Assembly (NCBI RefSeq): GCF_937616625.2
Contig: NC_065570.1
Coordinates: forward strand, 51,265,665-51,329,664
Direction: 5' to 3'
DNA length: 64,000 nt
From: Mercurialis annua
Taxonomy: Eukaryota > Streptophyta > Magnoliopsida > Malpighiales > Euphorbiaceae
The notes below the pieces were generated by a model, which saw only the letters and a list, made by a program, of their open reading frames with translations, was not told the DNA's origin and did not search any database. Position 1 is the stretch's first letter. Each line of letters starts with the position of its first letter. Position numbers and translations under genes: made by a program. Of this stretch, positions 37,039 through 49,689 are shown in pieces.

Positions 37039-40000
37039 CTATTCCGTGTCCGAGTCAATAGAAAGATACAGCCGTGGTCTTACTGAACGTTTTTGGCGAG
37101 GAAATGTGAAAGGACTATCAGATCTTTGCCGACTTGCCTTCTCAGATCTACCATCATTCATACCAAGAAGCAAAGAAGCTGCACAAGTAGGAATTATCAG
37201 GTTTAAGGTTTTGACAAGTGCAACATAAGATAGCAGAAGTAAATAAATAGCATAATCGACATTATCAAGTGAACATAATCTTGATGAAAATGAATTACAG
37301 CGCCTTATATTACAAAAATTCATAACTGACAACAGTGATATACTCTCACTTTATTAGGAAGTTCATAAAGAAGGGAACGAACCGGTGTCAGCCAAAGACT
37401 CCATGGCACCATCTCTCAAAGGCACCTGCTGTCTTGAATTCACTCCATTAGCAGGAACGGAGTCACCATGACTGCCGGTGGCACCACCACCGCCAAGGCT
37501 AAGAGAGATCCAATCCTCCCTACGAACACCATTTGACACATCAGCCTGATCCCTCATACTAGACTGCGCAGAAGCATCTGAAGGCCGAGTTGGAAGAAAG
37601 ATTTGAAGAGAGGGATCTTCACCACCAAATGCTAAGGGGTTATCAACCAAGCCATCATTTATGTCACTACCAGATCTACAAGCAGAAGAATCAGCAACTA
37701 AACTAGCCGATCCCATAACAGTCTCTGGACCTAAAGAAAATCCATTCATCGACATGGGGCAGTTTATAGGACCGCCCTGCAAATCTACTAAGGAATCTGG
37801 AACATCTGAATTAAATAATTGGAACCCTGGGCCAGGTTGGCTTCCAGATGGGAGTGGCCAGAGGGGTATACCAAACTCATCATCATTATGATTTAGAAAA
37901 CCTAAACCATTCCCAACTGAAGGATCTTCAGGATAAGGATTTGCAATTCCAGGAGGCGGCATTGCAAAAGCAGCCCCACCATCATCAGTTTGATTATTTT
38001 TGTAAATAGTACCAGATGTCAACAACAAATCATTATCATCATCTGAATCACTTAAAACAATAACTTCTGCATCTCCTGTCGGTGCAGAAAAGTTTCTATC
38101 AGGGAATCCATATGTTGAATCTACATTCAAAGACAAAGAATCAAGTTCAATCCCATTGTTAGTGAGGTCAAAATTCCCACCACCATCCTGATTAACACTT
38201 GCATCTTCACCATCTCGACCACTGTCGGTGGCACTACTGCTCATAGGAATGACTTTCTGCTCAATGTTCTCAAACCTTTCTTGTAATCTATTGCCAGAAG
38301 AGGAGGTGTTTACACCCTCAGGTTTGCTTACTTCCCAAAAGCCATTGCGGTTCTTCCTAATTCCAAGTTTCAAACCAGTACCATTATGACCTTCTGATGT
38401 ATATTCCTGTTTGATAGGTCTTTCCACTTCCACTTTAGATTTCTGTTCTCCACCATTAGACACACACAAAGAACCATCAGGTTTGTGCCACAGTGCAAGT
38501 TCACCAACATCCCTACGTTCAGCTTCAGTTTTAGTTTTTACGCGCCAACAACCATCAAGCTTCACCTCAAGTTCAGTTATGTCTTCACCACAATGCCGCA
38601 TCTGCATCAACCATTGGCGTAAACATAATTATCATATACAGGATATGGCACTGTGTCAAACAATAACGAGATGGCAAAGATCCAGAAGCACTACAGTAGC
38701 ATTACCATAGAAGTTATACGATTAAAATATGGATCGACTATTACATTCTTCACTGAGTAGTTCTTCAGACAAACTGGGCACTGCCACTGCAAATAACCAA
38801 ATTCTAATTCAAAAACAGAAACAGCTATAAGAAAAACCAAGAAGTAAGATAACAGTTGATCACTTACCTTCCTTGAACGCTGGTTCATTTCCACAAAAAC
38901 ATCAAGATCAAAACAGCCCATGTGAGCACAAGGTTTAAATCTTCCTGCAACATTCATTCTAGAACCACTCATCTGTGCATGCATCAAAAAAAGGAAATCA
39001 AAAACCCAAACCAACCAGGTGTGCTTCTGATACTAATAGACTGCAGTCCCCTAGAGAATATTTTAGATCCTACCCTAATTTGACAAATTTAAAGCCCATG
39101 AAGAAACAAAGCCAAAGCTAATTCTTCCAAACAGAACTATAACAAATTATCAGTGAACAATCTCTCTGTTCAACAGAATCCCTACTACTCTGAAACTGTC
39201 ATAAATATAAAAAAAGAAAATACTGTTTTGTAGAGTGGAAAAACACTCGCTCACAACTACCAAATGAGCATTAGCAGAACACACCTATGCAAAGTACTAG
39301 CACTCCTACAGTATTAAATTCCGTGAAGTCAGTATGACCTGCTGGCCAAAAACTACAATCCTAGTAATTGCCTAGCAAAACAAGGAAGCCCGAGTACTAA
39401 TATTCATACAGCATTAAATTCCACGCAATTTGAAATCAGTATGACCTGCAGGCCAAAAACTACATTCCTGGTAATTGCCTCCTAGCAATGCAAGGAAGAA
39501 TCCTCCCCGACTCCTTCCCCATTAGGTACAAAACCAACATCCCAAAGCCTCAAATAAAGGAAGCCTCATGCCTTGAATAATTCAGAAAAGCATAAATAAC
39601 AAAGCCCACCAGGAAATAAATAAAACAAAAATAGCCATTTTGAAATTTTATAGGGCATTCATTCTTATGAACACACACAGGGCAGCAATATGTAGGTACT
39701 GGAGTTGCATGTATCTTGATGTGGTATGAAATCTGCTCTGAAAAACACAACAAAATTGTCACTGTATCCAATGACCATGCTGCACTTACTGGACAGCGAA
39801 GATTAACACCAATTGAGTCTGCAACTACTTCCAAGTCACTGTCACTGTCAGCATTGTCTGTTGCTCCACCACCAACACAGCGACATACTCGAGCAAGTGC
39901 GTCTTCAAAACATTCACCATCTTCACCATTACTCTGCCGGAGGATCCCATCGAGTATCTACAAAGTAACATAGTATAACAACTCTAAGAATGAGATGGAT

Positions 40001-43000
40001 TCCATTAAAAAGCAAGAACAAACAAAAACCCTACTTCTTTCAATATAATCAAACTGTAAAATTCAAACAAAATGCAATTGCATAAAGCCATGCTTGTCTC
40101 ATGTAGGGAGAGACAAATAGTCACCTGTTGAACAGTTTGTCGCCTTACAATTCTAACTCCTAAACAAAAAATACGAGCATCGCATCCACTTAAGCATATC
40201 TTGTTTATCCCATCTTTCGTACATGGTGTAATCTGATAGACAAAATTAAACAAGTCCCAAAAAGAGACGAATGCATTTTCAGATCTGAAGCATTGATGAA
40301 AGCAGGAAAAATCACAATCAACAAATAAACATGCTATAGGCATCAACAGCCACTAATCAAAAAGATGCACGTATGCAGAAACTTACAATTGGACCATCGT
40401 CACGACCATTAATCCCCAATAACTGTGAACCAGGTCTGTTTATAGCACGAACAGGAACACCTACAGGTCACACAAGAATAAATAAGCTGAAAATTCTATA
40501 TGTATGCCAAGAAGAAAATAATAATAATATTGTGATATGGAAAGCATCATTCTAAAATCCATAGTTATTAAATGCGAAAGGCGACCCGAGGCGACCCTAG
40601 AGTCTAAGACGCAAGGCCCGAGGCCTTCTGGAAGAAAGGCAACTACATAAAAATAAAATATATATATAATACTATGATTATAAACCCTATGTATTTTGAA
40701 AAAGTTCAAATATAATTTTAAAACTTAAATGTGCCATAATCAAACACAGTTAAATTAATTAGGTTAAAATATAAAGTGGCTGCTGGAAGCAACTATTTTA
40801 AAGAGTTTAGGTTTCGATTGAACTCTAAAAGGCCTACATGAATAAAACAGTATTTAATTTTATTTTTTAAAAACTAAATAGGGCCAAAAATCGCAGAGGC
40901 TCGCCTGGCCAGCGCCTCGCCTCACGGAAGAGGCGTGCGCCTTTGAGACAACGCCCGCCTCTTGGCAGGTGAGGCGACTCGGTCATCGCCTGAGGCACGT
41001 CTCTGTGCTAAAATCTTAATGCCACATTTGAATAAACAAATGTAGATCACATGAATGTATAAATATACAACCATCCTGAAGCAACACGAACATTCAGACA
41101 ACTCCCCCTACAGAGAGTATAGAATGCTACTCAATGTCAAGCTGCTGCAAAATTAAGTAGAAGAAGAAGATAGAAATCAATGATCAGTGGAATGAAATAT
41201 CTTACAACCATACCATTGACCTGTAAATCTGCATATTGAGGCCACTGCATCCTAAATGGAACCTTATCATTCAAAAGCATACACCAAGCCTGTAAAAGAT
41301 CATCAAGAATAAGATGTTTGTACATTTACATTAATAAAATCCAAATAATATCTAAAACGGCCAACCTGAACATCATGATCCTGTTTTGTCAGCAAGTCCT
41401 TGTCTGCCCTAGTGAGATGAAATGTTTTTTCCACACTCTGCAATGGGGTTGAACTGGAAAATCCATGACAAGAAGTTAATAAATTAAAATAGTAACAGTA
41501 ATAAGTACCAAAAAAGGGCTCGAGCACAAAATGAGAATTTTATGTAATGGATAACTCAAATTCTGTTCTTATAGAAAGAAATAAAAAATAGCAGCTTTTA
41601 AAACTTCAGATGTCTGACAATCAAAGAACATATTTATAATGCACTCACCCATCAGCCGGAATATTAGTAGCGGTCAACTTGACGGGATAAAGTGGATGTG
41701 CAATAGTAACACAGAAGCTGCACATAAATAAACACTTCAGAACTCTTTATTAAGCTTAATAAAGCTCATGAAACTGCAGATGTAGGTCTACGGAAGAACC
41801 GTTTCTTGCACATGCAGTTCATATAAGATAGATGGAAAAATGATTACAAGATAGTAAAACAGGATTCCATAAGGCGTAATGACAATTCTACCTAGATTTG
41901 TAGCATTACTTAATTTTTTTAATATATATATGTTCATATCCATACAATTATTCAGCATGTCTATCACACATGCGGTATTAGACTTTACAAACACTAGAGG
42001 GCCCCCCCTTATTTCTCATTTCATTGTGACGTCCTTTTATTTCCATCCACATAAGTATGCTATACTATTGAGGTAAATAGCAATGAAACTACAGTTCATC
42101 ACCTGATTACAGAATGTCCTCTTCAAAATAGAAATTTCTCTAGAGTACCATGAACATACCATTACAAATCCTGATTACTTGCGTACCCTTCTAAAAAAAA
42201 TTACTCTTGTATAATGCGTATGATAGCATGGTCAAATTGGATAGAACACGATAATTGATATTAAGGACTATAAGAACAGCATAACAGCAAGAGATAATAT
42301 CTATCATCATAAGAGAGTATAGTCGCATGTAAATATTGCAAAAATGTGTGTAAAAATATTACCAACTAAGAGGCTAATCCAAAATAAAACTCCACATTGA
42401 GTAACATACAACATATGCTAATTGGGTCCCTAAGAGAGGCAGAGACAGGAGGGATAGGGATCCTTCAAATAATCCTTAGAAAAGATAAATAATTGAGATG
42501 GATGAATAATACGTACGGGTCAGCCCAGCCAAGCCGACAAATCTCACAATAATACAAGTCAGGAACTTGAGGAGTGCCCTCCGTTGGTTTTTCAGGAATT
42601 ATAACACAACCTATGTGCTGCCATTCGTTACATCCAGTCTTCTCACACTGCCAATTCAAAATATTATGGCCACAAAGCATGAGGAAGCATTCAAGATAAG
42701 CTGAAGTTTAATAATAATGGAGAAAAAAGAGAAATAAAGTAATAAAGTGTAAATGCTGAACATGACTTCCACATTAACAGAATATGCTAGATTGCAATAG
42801 TGTAGCATGTCATGCAATGGATTAACACACTACTGTACACTATTCTGGCACCAAGATAGAAAAACATTCATAATCTAAATCAAGGACAAGGACACATGTG
42901 CATGATAAAATTGTGTCTTTCAATGTTGAACAAGTCAAACATCCAAGAAATGCAAAAAGCTAAAACTTCTTAATTTCTGTACCGCAACCCTAATTTCTGC

Positions 43001-44687
43001 AAGACTACCCAGAAGGGACCAGAGTTTTTAGGCCATTTATTCAATTCAAACTGTTCAAAGAATTAAAATAAAACAAAAAATACTTAACAATTAATATATG
43101 TAGAGACCTTAATCATTGATTCAGTCTCCAATGAGCTACCGCATGGACAACGTACTCTTGTATCATAGCGAAAATGATCATCATCAACTTCTCCTTTAAT
43201 AATTGTCTTACTGCTCTCCAACACGCCCTGACCCTTAGATGCTAGATCGGTGGCCCCAGAAACCTGCATTTTTCTGAATACGAGCACATTCAACACAGAG
43301 GAAAAAGTAAGACATACAGAAATGCTCCAAAAATGGAGTCACAGATTGCGAATTTGATGTTAAACCTGTAAATGTCATCAACTAATTTTGCCACCTCTTC
43401 CTTTCCAATAGAAGTCTTCTTCGTTGATGTCTTTGGAACTGCATATGGAATCTGTCTTTATGATTCTTGATAATAAATATACAAGGAGCAAAAAAAAACA
43501 GAAATAGGAAATAAAAAACATACAATCACGCCTGATAACTGTAGAAAAAAAATAAAAACCACTAGAAAATTAAAGAAATAAACTGACTTGAACCACAAAA
43601 AGAAACATCATAGAGACTTCAAAATGGGGTTTTGAGGTCCCAAGCTTCCTTGAAAAGCTTAGCAGGGAAAATTCAATGCTAAGGTTTAAAGGAATGTAGC
43701 GTGTCAAGAGTACAACTTTATGGTTAGAGTCGAATAAAAAAGGGACACAGCGTAATTATAAAATTCTGAAATTTTCATGGCTTCCATAAATCCCTAAAAG
43801 TTGCAAAACAGTGTGGTAAGTTCGTGAAGATCTAAATATTGCAACACTGAGAAGCTATAGAAGTATCATCACAAAACAGGCCAAGTTGTTCCCCCAGCTA
43901 GCAGTATTATCCTTATCAGGAAGCGAACATAGTCAAGCTCCATGATGCAAGAAAAGCCCCACCATGGATTTTCTTAATTGATAACTCAAATAGTACATGG
44001 GCAAATGCATATCGTCAAAAGCATTAATTTCACAAGCCTCAAAGCTTGATACACGTAACAAGTAACCTACTTAGTATCACAGAAATAAAGAACAAGCATT
44101 TGCCAATAAACATAAACTCCTTTCAAAAAAAAGAACAAGATAGGATGGGAAAAGGCCTTGAATGAAAGACTCAAGGATTCAGTTTCAATTTAAACAGTGA
44201 TAGCAAATAAACAGCTGTAATTTCAACAGATAAATAGTCTATTCCATAATAATAAAATATTCAAAAAGGAATTACCTTGTTCATCAGCAAGAACACCTAA
44301 TATTCGGTCAACAAGATCCTACATTTAAATTACGACAAATTAAAAAACAATCCAATAGAATTATCTATAACATTCTCAGAAATACAATAATCATCCGTAC
44401 CTGCTTTTTCCCTTGCTTAGAAAGACCTAACTGTGTAAGGACATCTTTAAGCTCTTTTATACGAAAATATGCCAATTTGTCCTGCAGCAAACATAGAATT
44501 AATTCCACAAGCTCAGTAGCAATTCACAAAAAAAATGCAAAAAAATAGTAAAACCAATAAGCACCAAATGAAAATACGATCAAAGCTAATTAAGCAGTTC
44601 CTTGAGCTACAGCAGAAACAAAGCAACTTAACAGATAAGTGAAATTAATAATAAGAATAATACCTTGCAACTCGTCGCTAAATCCAT
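37039..44687 (-). CDS. SIZ1: E3 SUMO-protein ligase SIZ1
   Basis: PIAS-type SUMO ligase that promotes SUMO transfer to nuclear proteins in phosphate, cold, heat, ABA and defence responses. Sixteen exons: 44687–44664, 44481–44401, 44318–44276, 43438–43366, 43273–43108, 42647–42517, 41717–41649, 41453–41366, 41289–41214, 40460–40387, 40232–40125, 39957–39790, 38972–38868, 38786–38706, 38601–37383, 37178–37039. Together they give 881 residues (Arabidopsis 884). Domains: SAP (about 10–48), PHD finger (about 112–170, VRCPCGSS…[10 protein letters not shown]…YYCEIC), PINIT region (about 175–320), SP-RING (about 360–430, [12 protein letters not shown]…WQCPVC) and a SUMO-interacting motif [10 protein letters not shown] at 609. 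The C-terminal tail is basic, then [10 protein letters not shown]. Using the donor at 37382 (ACCG|GT) removes a near stop at 37363–37365 and restores the conserved SLLLGMND end. Confidence 0.97.
40560..41007. mobile_element. GC-rich hAT-like non-autonomous element in SIZ1 intron 9
   Basis: A 448-bp insertion starting CATAGTTATTAAATGCG and ending …CTCTGTG, flanked by exact 8-bp duplications CTAAAATC (40552–40559 and 41008–41015). Eight-base duplications and CA…TG ends fit the hAT superfamily. The flanking parts of the element are rich in GAGGCGA and AGGCG words, unlike the AT-rich intron. No coding capacity. Same kind of element as 56364–56870. Confidence 0.75.
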
Positions 44688-46301
44688 TATTTTTAACTCT
44701 CCCAAAACCAGAAACTCAGTACCTAAAAATTCAATACTTTTTTAAACCAGCGGTTGCTCAATTAACCAAACAAACCAGTCCATGCACTGTCTGCAAACAA
44801 CAATCGATCTATTCAGAAACAAAAATTCACAAAATAAAAAATCGATAATCAAACAAATCGCAACGATAAAAAAATAATCAAAACACTTACTACGACAAAA
44901 AAATGAATTGAAGAGAAGAGAGTGGATTGGTTAATTAGGGTTTGCAGAGTCTTCTCTTTGAAACGCTCACTTTTTTTGGTTTGGTGTGGTGGTTTCGTCG
45001 CCAAAGCGTTTCCTTTTTTATTTTTTTGGCTATTTTTGACCGAAGAGAAAAGGCAAACATGAACAAGCTATCCTCCAATTGCAAAAAGTCCCGGACCTAT
45101 CGCCGATTATGAAATCCGGTTGTGAATCGGGAACACGTCCGGGTTCTGATTCTGTGCGTTTACGTTTTATGCGTCCGCGTTGTGATTCGCGTTGTTTTAT
45201 TTATTTCTTTCATAGTTAACGGTTGTAATTTTTCCACGTGGGGAATAAGATGGGGATCGGAATCCTTGGTTTCGATGGTGGACCGCTTTGATGAGGAAAA
45301 GATTTGGTAATTGTGTTTGAATGGCTTACAGCCGTTAGATTCGCTTGGTGAGTTGTGAATCCGGATGAATGCCAATATATGCTAGTTTATGTTAACGAAA
45401 CCTAATTAGAAAATAATTGTTGAGGTTAGGGTCCCCATCACAACTTTATTTTAGCAACCATAAAAATTTACAAGATTTGGTTAGGTGAAAATTGTGGATT
45501 ATGCTAATTAGAATAGGGTTTTTTATCACAAAAGAAATTATATTAATTCAAATCTGAAGCCAGTACATTGTTAAAGAATTCGGGACAGTTAACCATTCCC
45601 GATAACCTGATATAGAATGAGCCGATTGCGCAATAATATACGTGGTTCGTAGATCTCCTCAAAATTTGAATTATTTTTCTTTGATTCTTAACACTAATTA
45701 CTTTTTCCATGTAAAAACCAACCGTCTTCCATTTTCTTTTGCTTCTTGAACCACCATTGCTTATTTTGTCTTTCTTTTTTCCATCACTTTTTTCTTATTT
45801 ATTTTCTATGAAATTCGTAAACAATTAATACCACACAAAAGAAAATTTCAGTAGTGCCACTGTATCTATTTCATCTTCAATTTTAAAATCCGGCCACAAA
45901 TCTAAGTTGCAGAACCATCATTATTGATAACGTAGTATGAACCATCATCTCTTAAGAAACCAATTATCAAACTAGTATCCTCAAAATCTCCACCTCTTTC
46001 AAAAGTTTTCCTCAAATCTAGGTTTTCAATTCTTCTCTTATCTATTTTTTTTATTTTAACAGTGATAAACTTACAAATTTGAGACATGGAATGATTTGTT
46101 GATGGTAAACCGAACGGATTCTCCGGTTTAACCGGTTCGATAATACTCAAATTGTATGATTTTTTTTGGTTCTAAACGGTTGAATCGAAAATCTGGTTCT
46201 TAAGGCATAAGAAATTGGTCTGACCTCCGGATCCCGGTCGAACCGGCTGGTCCGGTCTAATTTTTAAAACACTGAAATGTAGTATTATTATTATTCTCTT
46301 A
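44688..46301. other. SIZ1 5' UTR/promoter and intergenic DNA
   Basis: A SIZ1 leader intron is possible between 44690 and 44890. The CT-rich strand near 44900–44960 (minus) looks like leader or promoter. A patch at 46080–46270 is rich in AACCGGTTCGA and GGTCGAACCGG words, resembling an old repeat. No coding region is supported. Confidence 0.4.
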
Positions 46302-46306
46302 TTCAG
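46302..46306. repeat. Left target-site duplication (TTCAG) of the array-bearing LTR element
   Basis: TTCAG directly precedes the left LTR and recurs at 50111–50115 after the right LTR, marking the integration site of the 3.8-kb element. Confidence 0.92.
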
Positions 46307-46727
46307 TGATAACAATATAGATGGTATTACCGCAAATCACCTAAGAGACCAATTTTACTAAAGGGCAACACTGATTACCTAGCATTGATAAGCATAAATA
46401 CCAAGATGAGTCTCCATATAAACATACATAGAAATGCTATTTCTATCCCACATTGCTAGTTTACAAAGAAACCAACAAAACATGTGTCTATATAAGCCAA
46501 GACAACACATCAATAGGGGGAAGCTTTCCACCTCTTTCACATAATACTTTTAATATACTCTTTTAAAGACAAATACTGACTTGCTCGTCGGAGTGAACGT
46601 CCGGAGACCCTCTCCGGCGTTCTTCTGACTTGTTTGTTCTTAATCTCAGGCGGACCTACGTCACTTGAACTCAAGAATGGAGCTTAAATCCGGTCACTCG
46701 AAGTCGTTGATAATTTCACTATTATCA
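46307..46727 (+). repeat. Left LTR of the array-bearing element
   Basis: It is 421 bp, from TGATAACAATATAG to CACTATTATCA. Terminal TGATAA and TTATCA are inverted repeats. Compared with the right LTR I see three substitutions (in CCACCTC/CCATCTC, GTCCGGAG/GTCCAGAG and AATCCGG/AATTCGG). A TATATAAGCC word near 46491 could be the promoter TATA box. Confidence 0.92.
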
Positions 46728-46745
46728 CTTGGCGCTGTCTGTGGG
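46728..46745 (+). other. Primer-binding-site-like sequence
   Basis: CTTGGCGCTGTCTGTGGG begins at the first base after the left LTR. TTGGCGC-type sequences directly after a plant LTR act as tRNA primer binding sites. I did not assign the tRNA. Confidence 0.7.
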
Positions 46746-47010
46746 AAACACCATCTCTATTCATTATGTCATCCTCGAAGGCAATTGTTCGACGAAGATA
46801 GAAGAAGTAGTTTGACAAATCCCTTCCAAAAAATCAGAAATAGGCCATAGCCTTTCATGCTTTGCTGAGTCTGGCTATTGTCTCTCATATTTGGCCGAGA
46901 TAAACCATGACCTTTTATGCTCTCCGAGTGTAAATATTTTTCAAATGAAAAAACCGAGCATAAGCTATTACTTAAAAAAAAAAAACGAGTAGAGCATAAA
47001 CCGAGCAGAA

Positions 47011-48252
47011 CTGAGCAATTGATCACCAAAATTTCCATAAGCCATAGCTTATGGCCGAGTTGAGCCATTGCTCACCAAAATTTCCATAAGCCATAGCTTA
47101 TGGCCGAGTTGAGCAATTGCTCACCAAAATTTCCATAAGCCATAGCTTATGGCCGAGTTGAGCAATTGCTCACCAAAATTTCCATAAGCCATAGCTTATG
47201 GCCGAGATGAGCCATTGCTCACCAAAATTTCCATAAGCCATACCTTATGGCCGAGTTGAGCCATTGCTCACCAAAATTTCCATAAGCCATAGCTTATAGC
47301 TGAGTTGAGCAATTGCTCACCAAAATTTCCATAAACCATAGCTTATGGCCGAGTTGAGCCATTGCTCACCAAAATTTCCATAAGCTCTTACTTATGGCCG
47401 AGTTGAGCAATTGCTCACCAAAATTTCCATAAGCCATAGCTTATGGCCGAGATGAGCCATTGCTCACCAAAATTTCCATAAGCCATAGCTTATGGCCGAG
47501 TTGAGCCATTGCTCACCAAAATTTCCATAAGTCATAGCATATGGCCGAGTTGAGCAATTGCTCACCAAAATTTCCATAAGCCATAGCTTATGGCCGAGTT
47601 GAGCCATTGGTCACCAAAATTTCCATAAGCCATAGCTTATGGCCGAGTTGAGCCATTGCTCACCAAAATTTCCATAAGTCATAGCATATGGCCGAGTTGA
47701 GCAATTGCTCACCAAAATTTCCATAAGCCATAGCTTATGGCCGAGTTGAGCCATTGCTCACCAAAATTTCCATAAGCCATAGCTTATGGCCGAGTTGAGC
47801 CATTGCTCACCAAAATTTCCATAAGCCATAGCTTATGGCCGAGTTGAGCCATTGCTCACCAAAATTTCCATAAGCCACAACTTATGGCCGAGTTGAGCAA
47901 TTGCTCACCAAAATTTCCATAAGCCATAGCTTATGGCCGAGATAAGCCATTGCTCACCAAAATTTCCATAAGCTCTTGCTTATGGCCGAGATGAGCCATT
48001 GCTCACGAAAATTTCCATAAGCCATAGCTTATGGCCGAGTTGAGCCATTGCTCACCAAAATTTCCATAAGCTCTTACTTATGGCCGAGTTGAGCCATTGC
48101 TCATCAAAATTTTCATAAGCCATAGCTTATGGCCGAGTTGAGCAATTGCTCACCAAAATTTCCATAAGCCATAACTTATGGCTGAGTTGAGCCATTGCTC
48201 ACCAAACTTTCCATAAGCTCTTACTTATGGCCGAGTTGAGCAATTGCTCACC
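47011..48252 (+). repeat. 49-bp tandem array, block 1 (TGAGCcATTGCTCA type)
   Basis: About 25 head-to-tail units of 49 bp, each with two inverted repeats. The first is TGAGC-n4-GCTCA, in many copies the perfect palindrome TGAGCAATTGCTCA. The second is CCATAAGC-CATA-GCTTATGG. The units are joined by ACCAAAATTT and CCGAGT. Some units replace the loop with CTCTTA yet keep CCATAAG…CTTATGG paired. Degenerate relatives precede the block from about 46845. Since 49 is not a multiple of 3, no reading frame persists. Confidence 0.95.
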
Positions 48253-49570
48253 AAATTAACCTCCATAAGCCATCGCTTATGGCCGACCTGAGCGCTTGCT
48301 CAGGAAAACCTCCATAAGCCATCGCTTATGGCCGATCTGAGCGCTTGCTCAGGAAAACCTCCATAAGCCATCGCTTATGGCCGACCTGAGCGCTTGCTCA
48401 GGAAAACCTCCATAAGCCATCGCTTATGGCCGACCTGAGCGCTTGCTCAGGAAAACCTCCATAAGCCATCGCTTATGGCCGACCTGAGCGCTTGCTCAGG
48501 AAAACTTCCATAAGCCATCGCTTATGGCCGACCAGAGCGCTTGCTCAGGAAAACTTCCATAAGCTCTTTCTTATGACCGACTTGAGCGTTTGCTCAGGAA
48601 AATTCCCATATGCCATCACTTATGGCCGACGTGAGCACTTGCTCAGGAAAACTCTCATAAGCCATCGCTTATGGCCGACCTGAGCGCTTGCTCAGGAAAA
48701 ATTCCCATAAGCCATCGCTTATGGCCGACCTGAGCGCTTGCTCAGGAAAACTTCCATAAGCCATCGCTTATGGCCGACCAGAGCGCTTGCTCAGGAAAAC
48801 TTCCATAAGCTCTTTCTTATGGCCGACCTGAGCGCTTGCTCAGGAAAATTCCCATATGCCATCGCTTATGGCCGACCTGAGCGCTTGCTCAGGAAAAATT
48901 CCCATAAGCCATCGCTTATGGCCGACCTGAGCGCTTGCTCAGGAAAACTTCCATAAGCCATCGCTTATGGCCGACCAGAGCGCTTGCTCAGGAAAACTTC
49001 CATAAGCTCTTTCTTATGGCCGACCTGAGCGCTTGCTCAGGAAAATTCCCATGTGCCATCGCTTATGGCCGACGTGAGCGCTTGCTCAGGAAAACTCCCA
49101 TCAGCCATCGCTTATGGCCGACCTGAGCACTTGCTTAGGAAAACTTCCATAAGCTCTTGATTATGGCCGACCTGAGCGCTTGCTGAGGAAAGCTTCCATA
49201 AGCTCTTGCTTATGGCCGACCTGAGCGCTTGCTCAGGAAAACTTCCATAAACTCTTTCTTATGGCCGACCTGAGCGCTTGCTCAGGAAAATTCCCATATG
49301 CCATCGCTTATGGCCGACTTGAGCGCTTGCTCAGGAAAATTCCCATGTGCCATCGCTTATGGCCGACGTGAGCGCTTGCTCAGGAAAACTCCCATCAGCC
49401 ATCGCTTATGGCCGACTTGAGCGCTTGCTCAGAAAAACTCCCATAAGCCATCGCTTATGGCCGACCTGAGCATTTGCTCAAGAAAACTTCCATAAACTCT
49501 CGCCTATGGCCGACCTGAGCACTTGCTTAGGAACATTTCCATAAGTCATCGCTAATGGCCGAGCTGAGCT
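48253..49570 (+). repeat. 49-bp tandem array, block 2 (CCTGAGCgcttGCTCAGG type)
   Basis: About 27 units of 49 bp, diverged from block 1 but with the same two-hairpin design: CCTGAGC-GCTT-GCTCAGG (7-bp stem) and CCATAAGC-CATC-GCTTATGG. Joining sequence is AAAACTTCC or AAAATTCCC. A higher-order period is visible: similar multi-unit segments restart near 48494, 48738 and 48935 (246 and 197 bp apart). Stem 2 is broken in some units (CCATATGCC, CCATGTGCC). Confidence 0.94.
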
Positions 49571-49689
49571 ATTGCATATCGCCTAGTTAAGCCATAGAAC
49601 TTACAGTTATTTACCTAAGCTGTTGCTTATCTCCTAGTTGAGCCATATACTTCGGACATAAATATCCGACATACTCGAGGGGGGACTTG

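Noticed and set aside
37363..37382. SIZ1 ending at the in-frame stop TGA 37363–37365
   Set aside because: A GT donor at 37381–37382 joined to the acceptor before 37178 restores the conserved SIZ1 C-terminus through [10 protein letters not shown]. The short end would only arise by intron retention.
48492..49126. Open frames of 63–72 codons across the 49-bp array (LSACSGKFPYAI-like text)
   Set aside because: The unit length is 49, so each unit shifts frame. The frames are products of repetition, do not span the array, and have no gene signals.
47011..49570. CRISPR-like array of regularly spaced palindromic repeats
   Set aside because: There are no unique spacers, the units are contiguous 49-bp copies, the host is a plant nucleus, and LTRs with target duplications bound the array.
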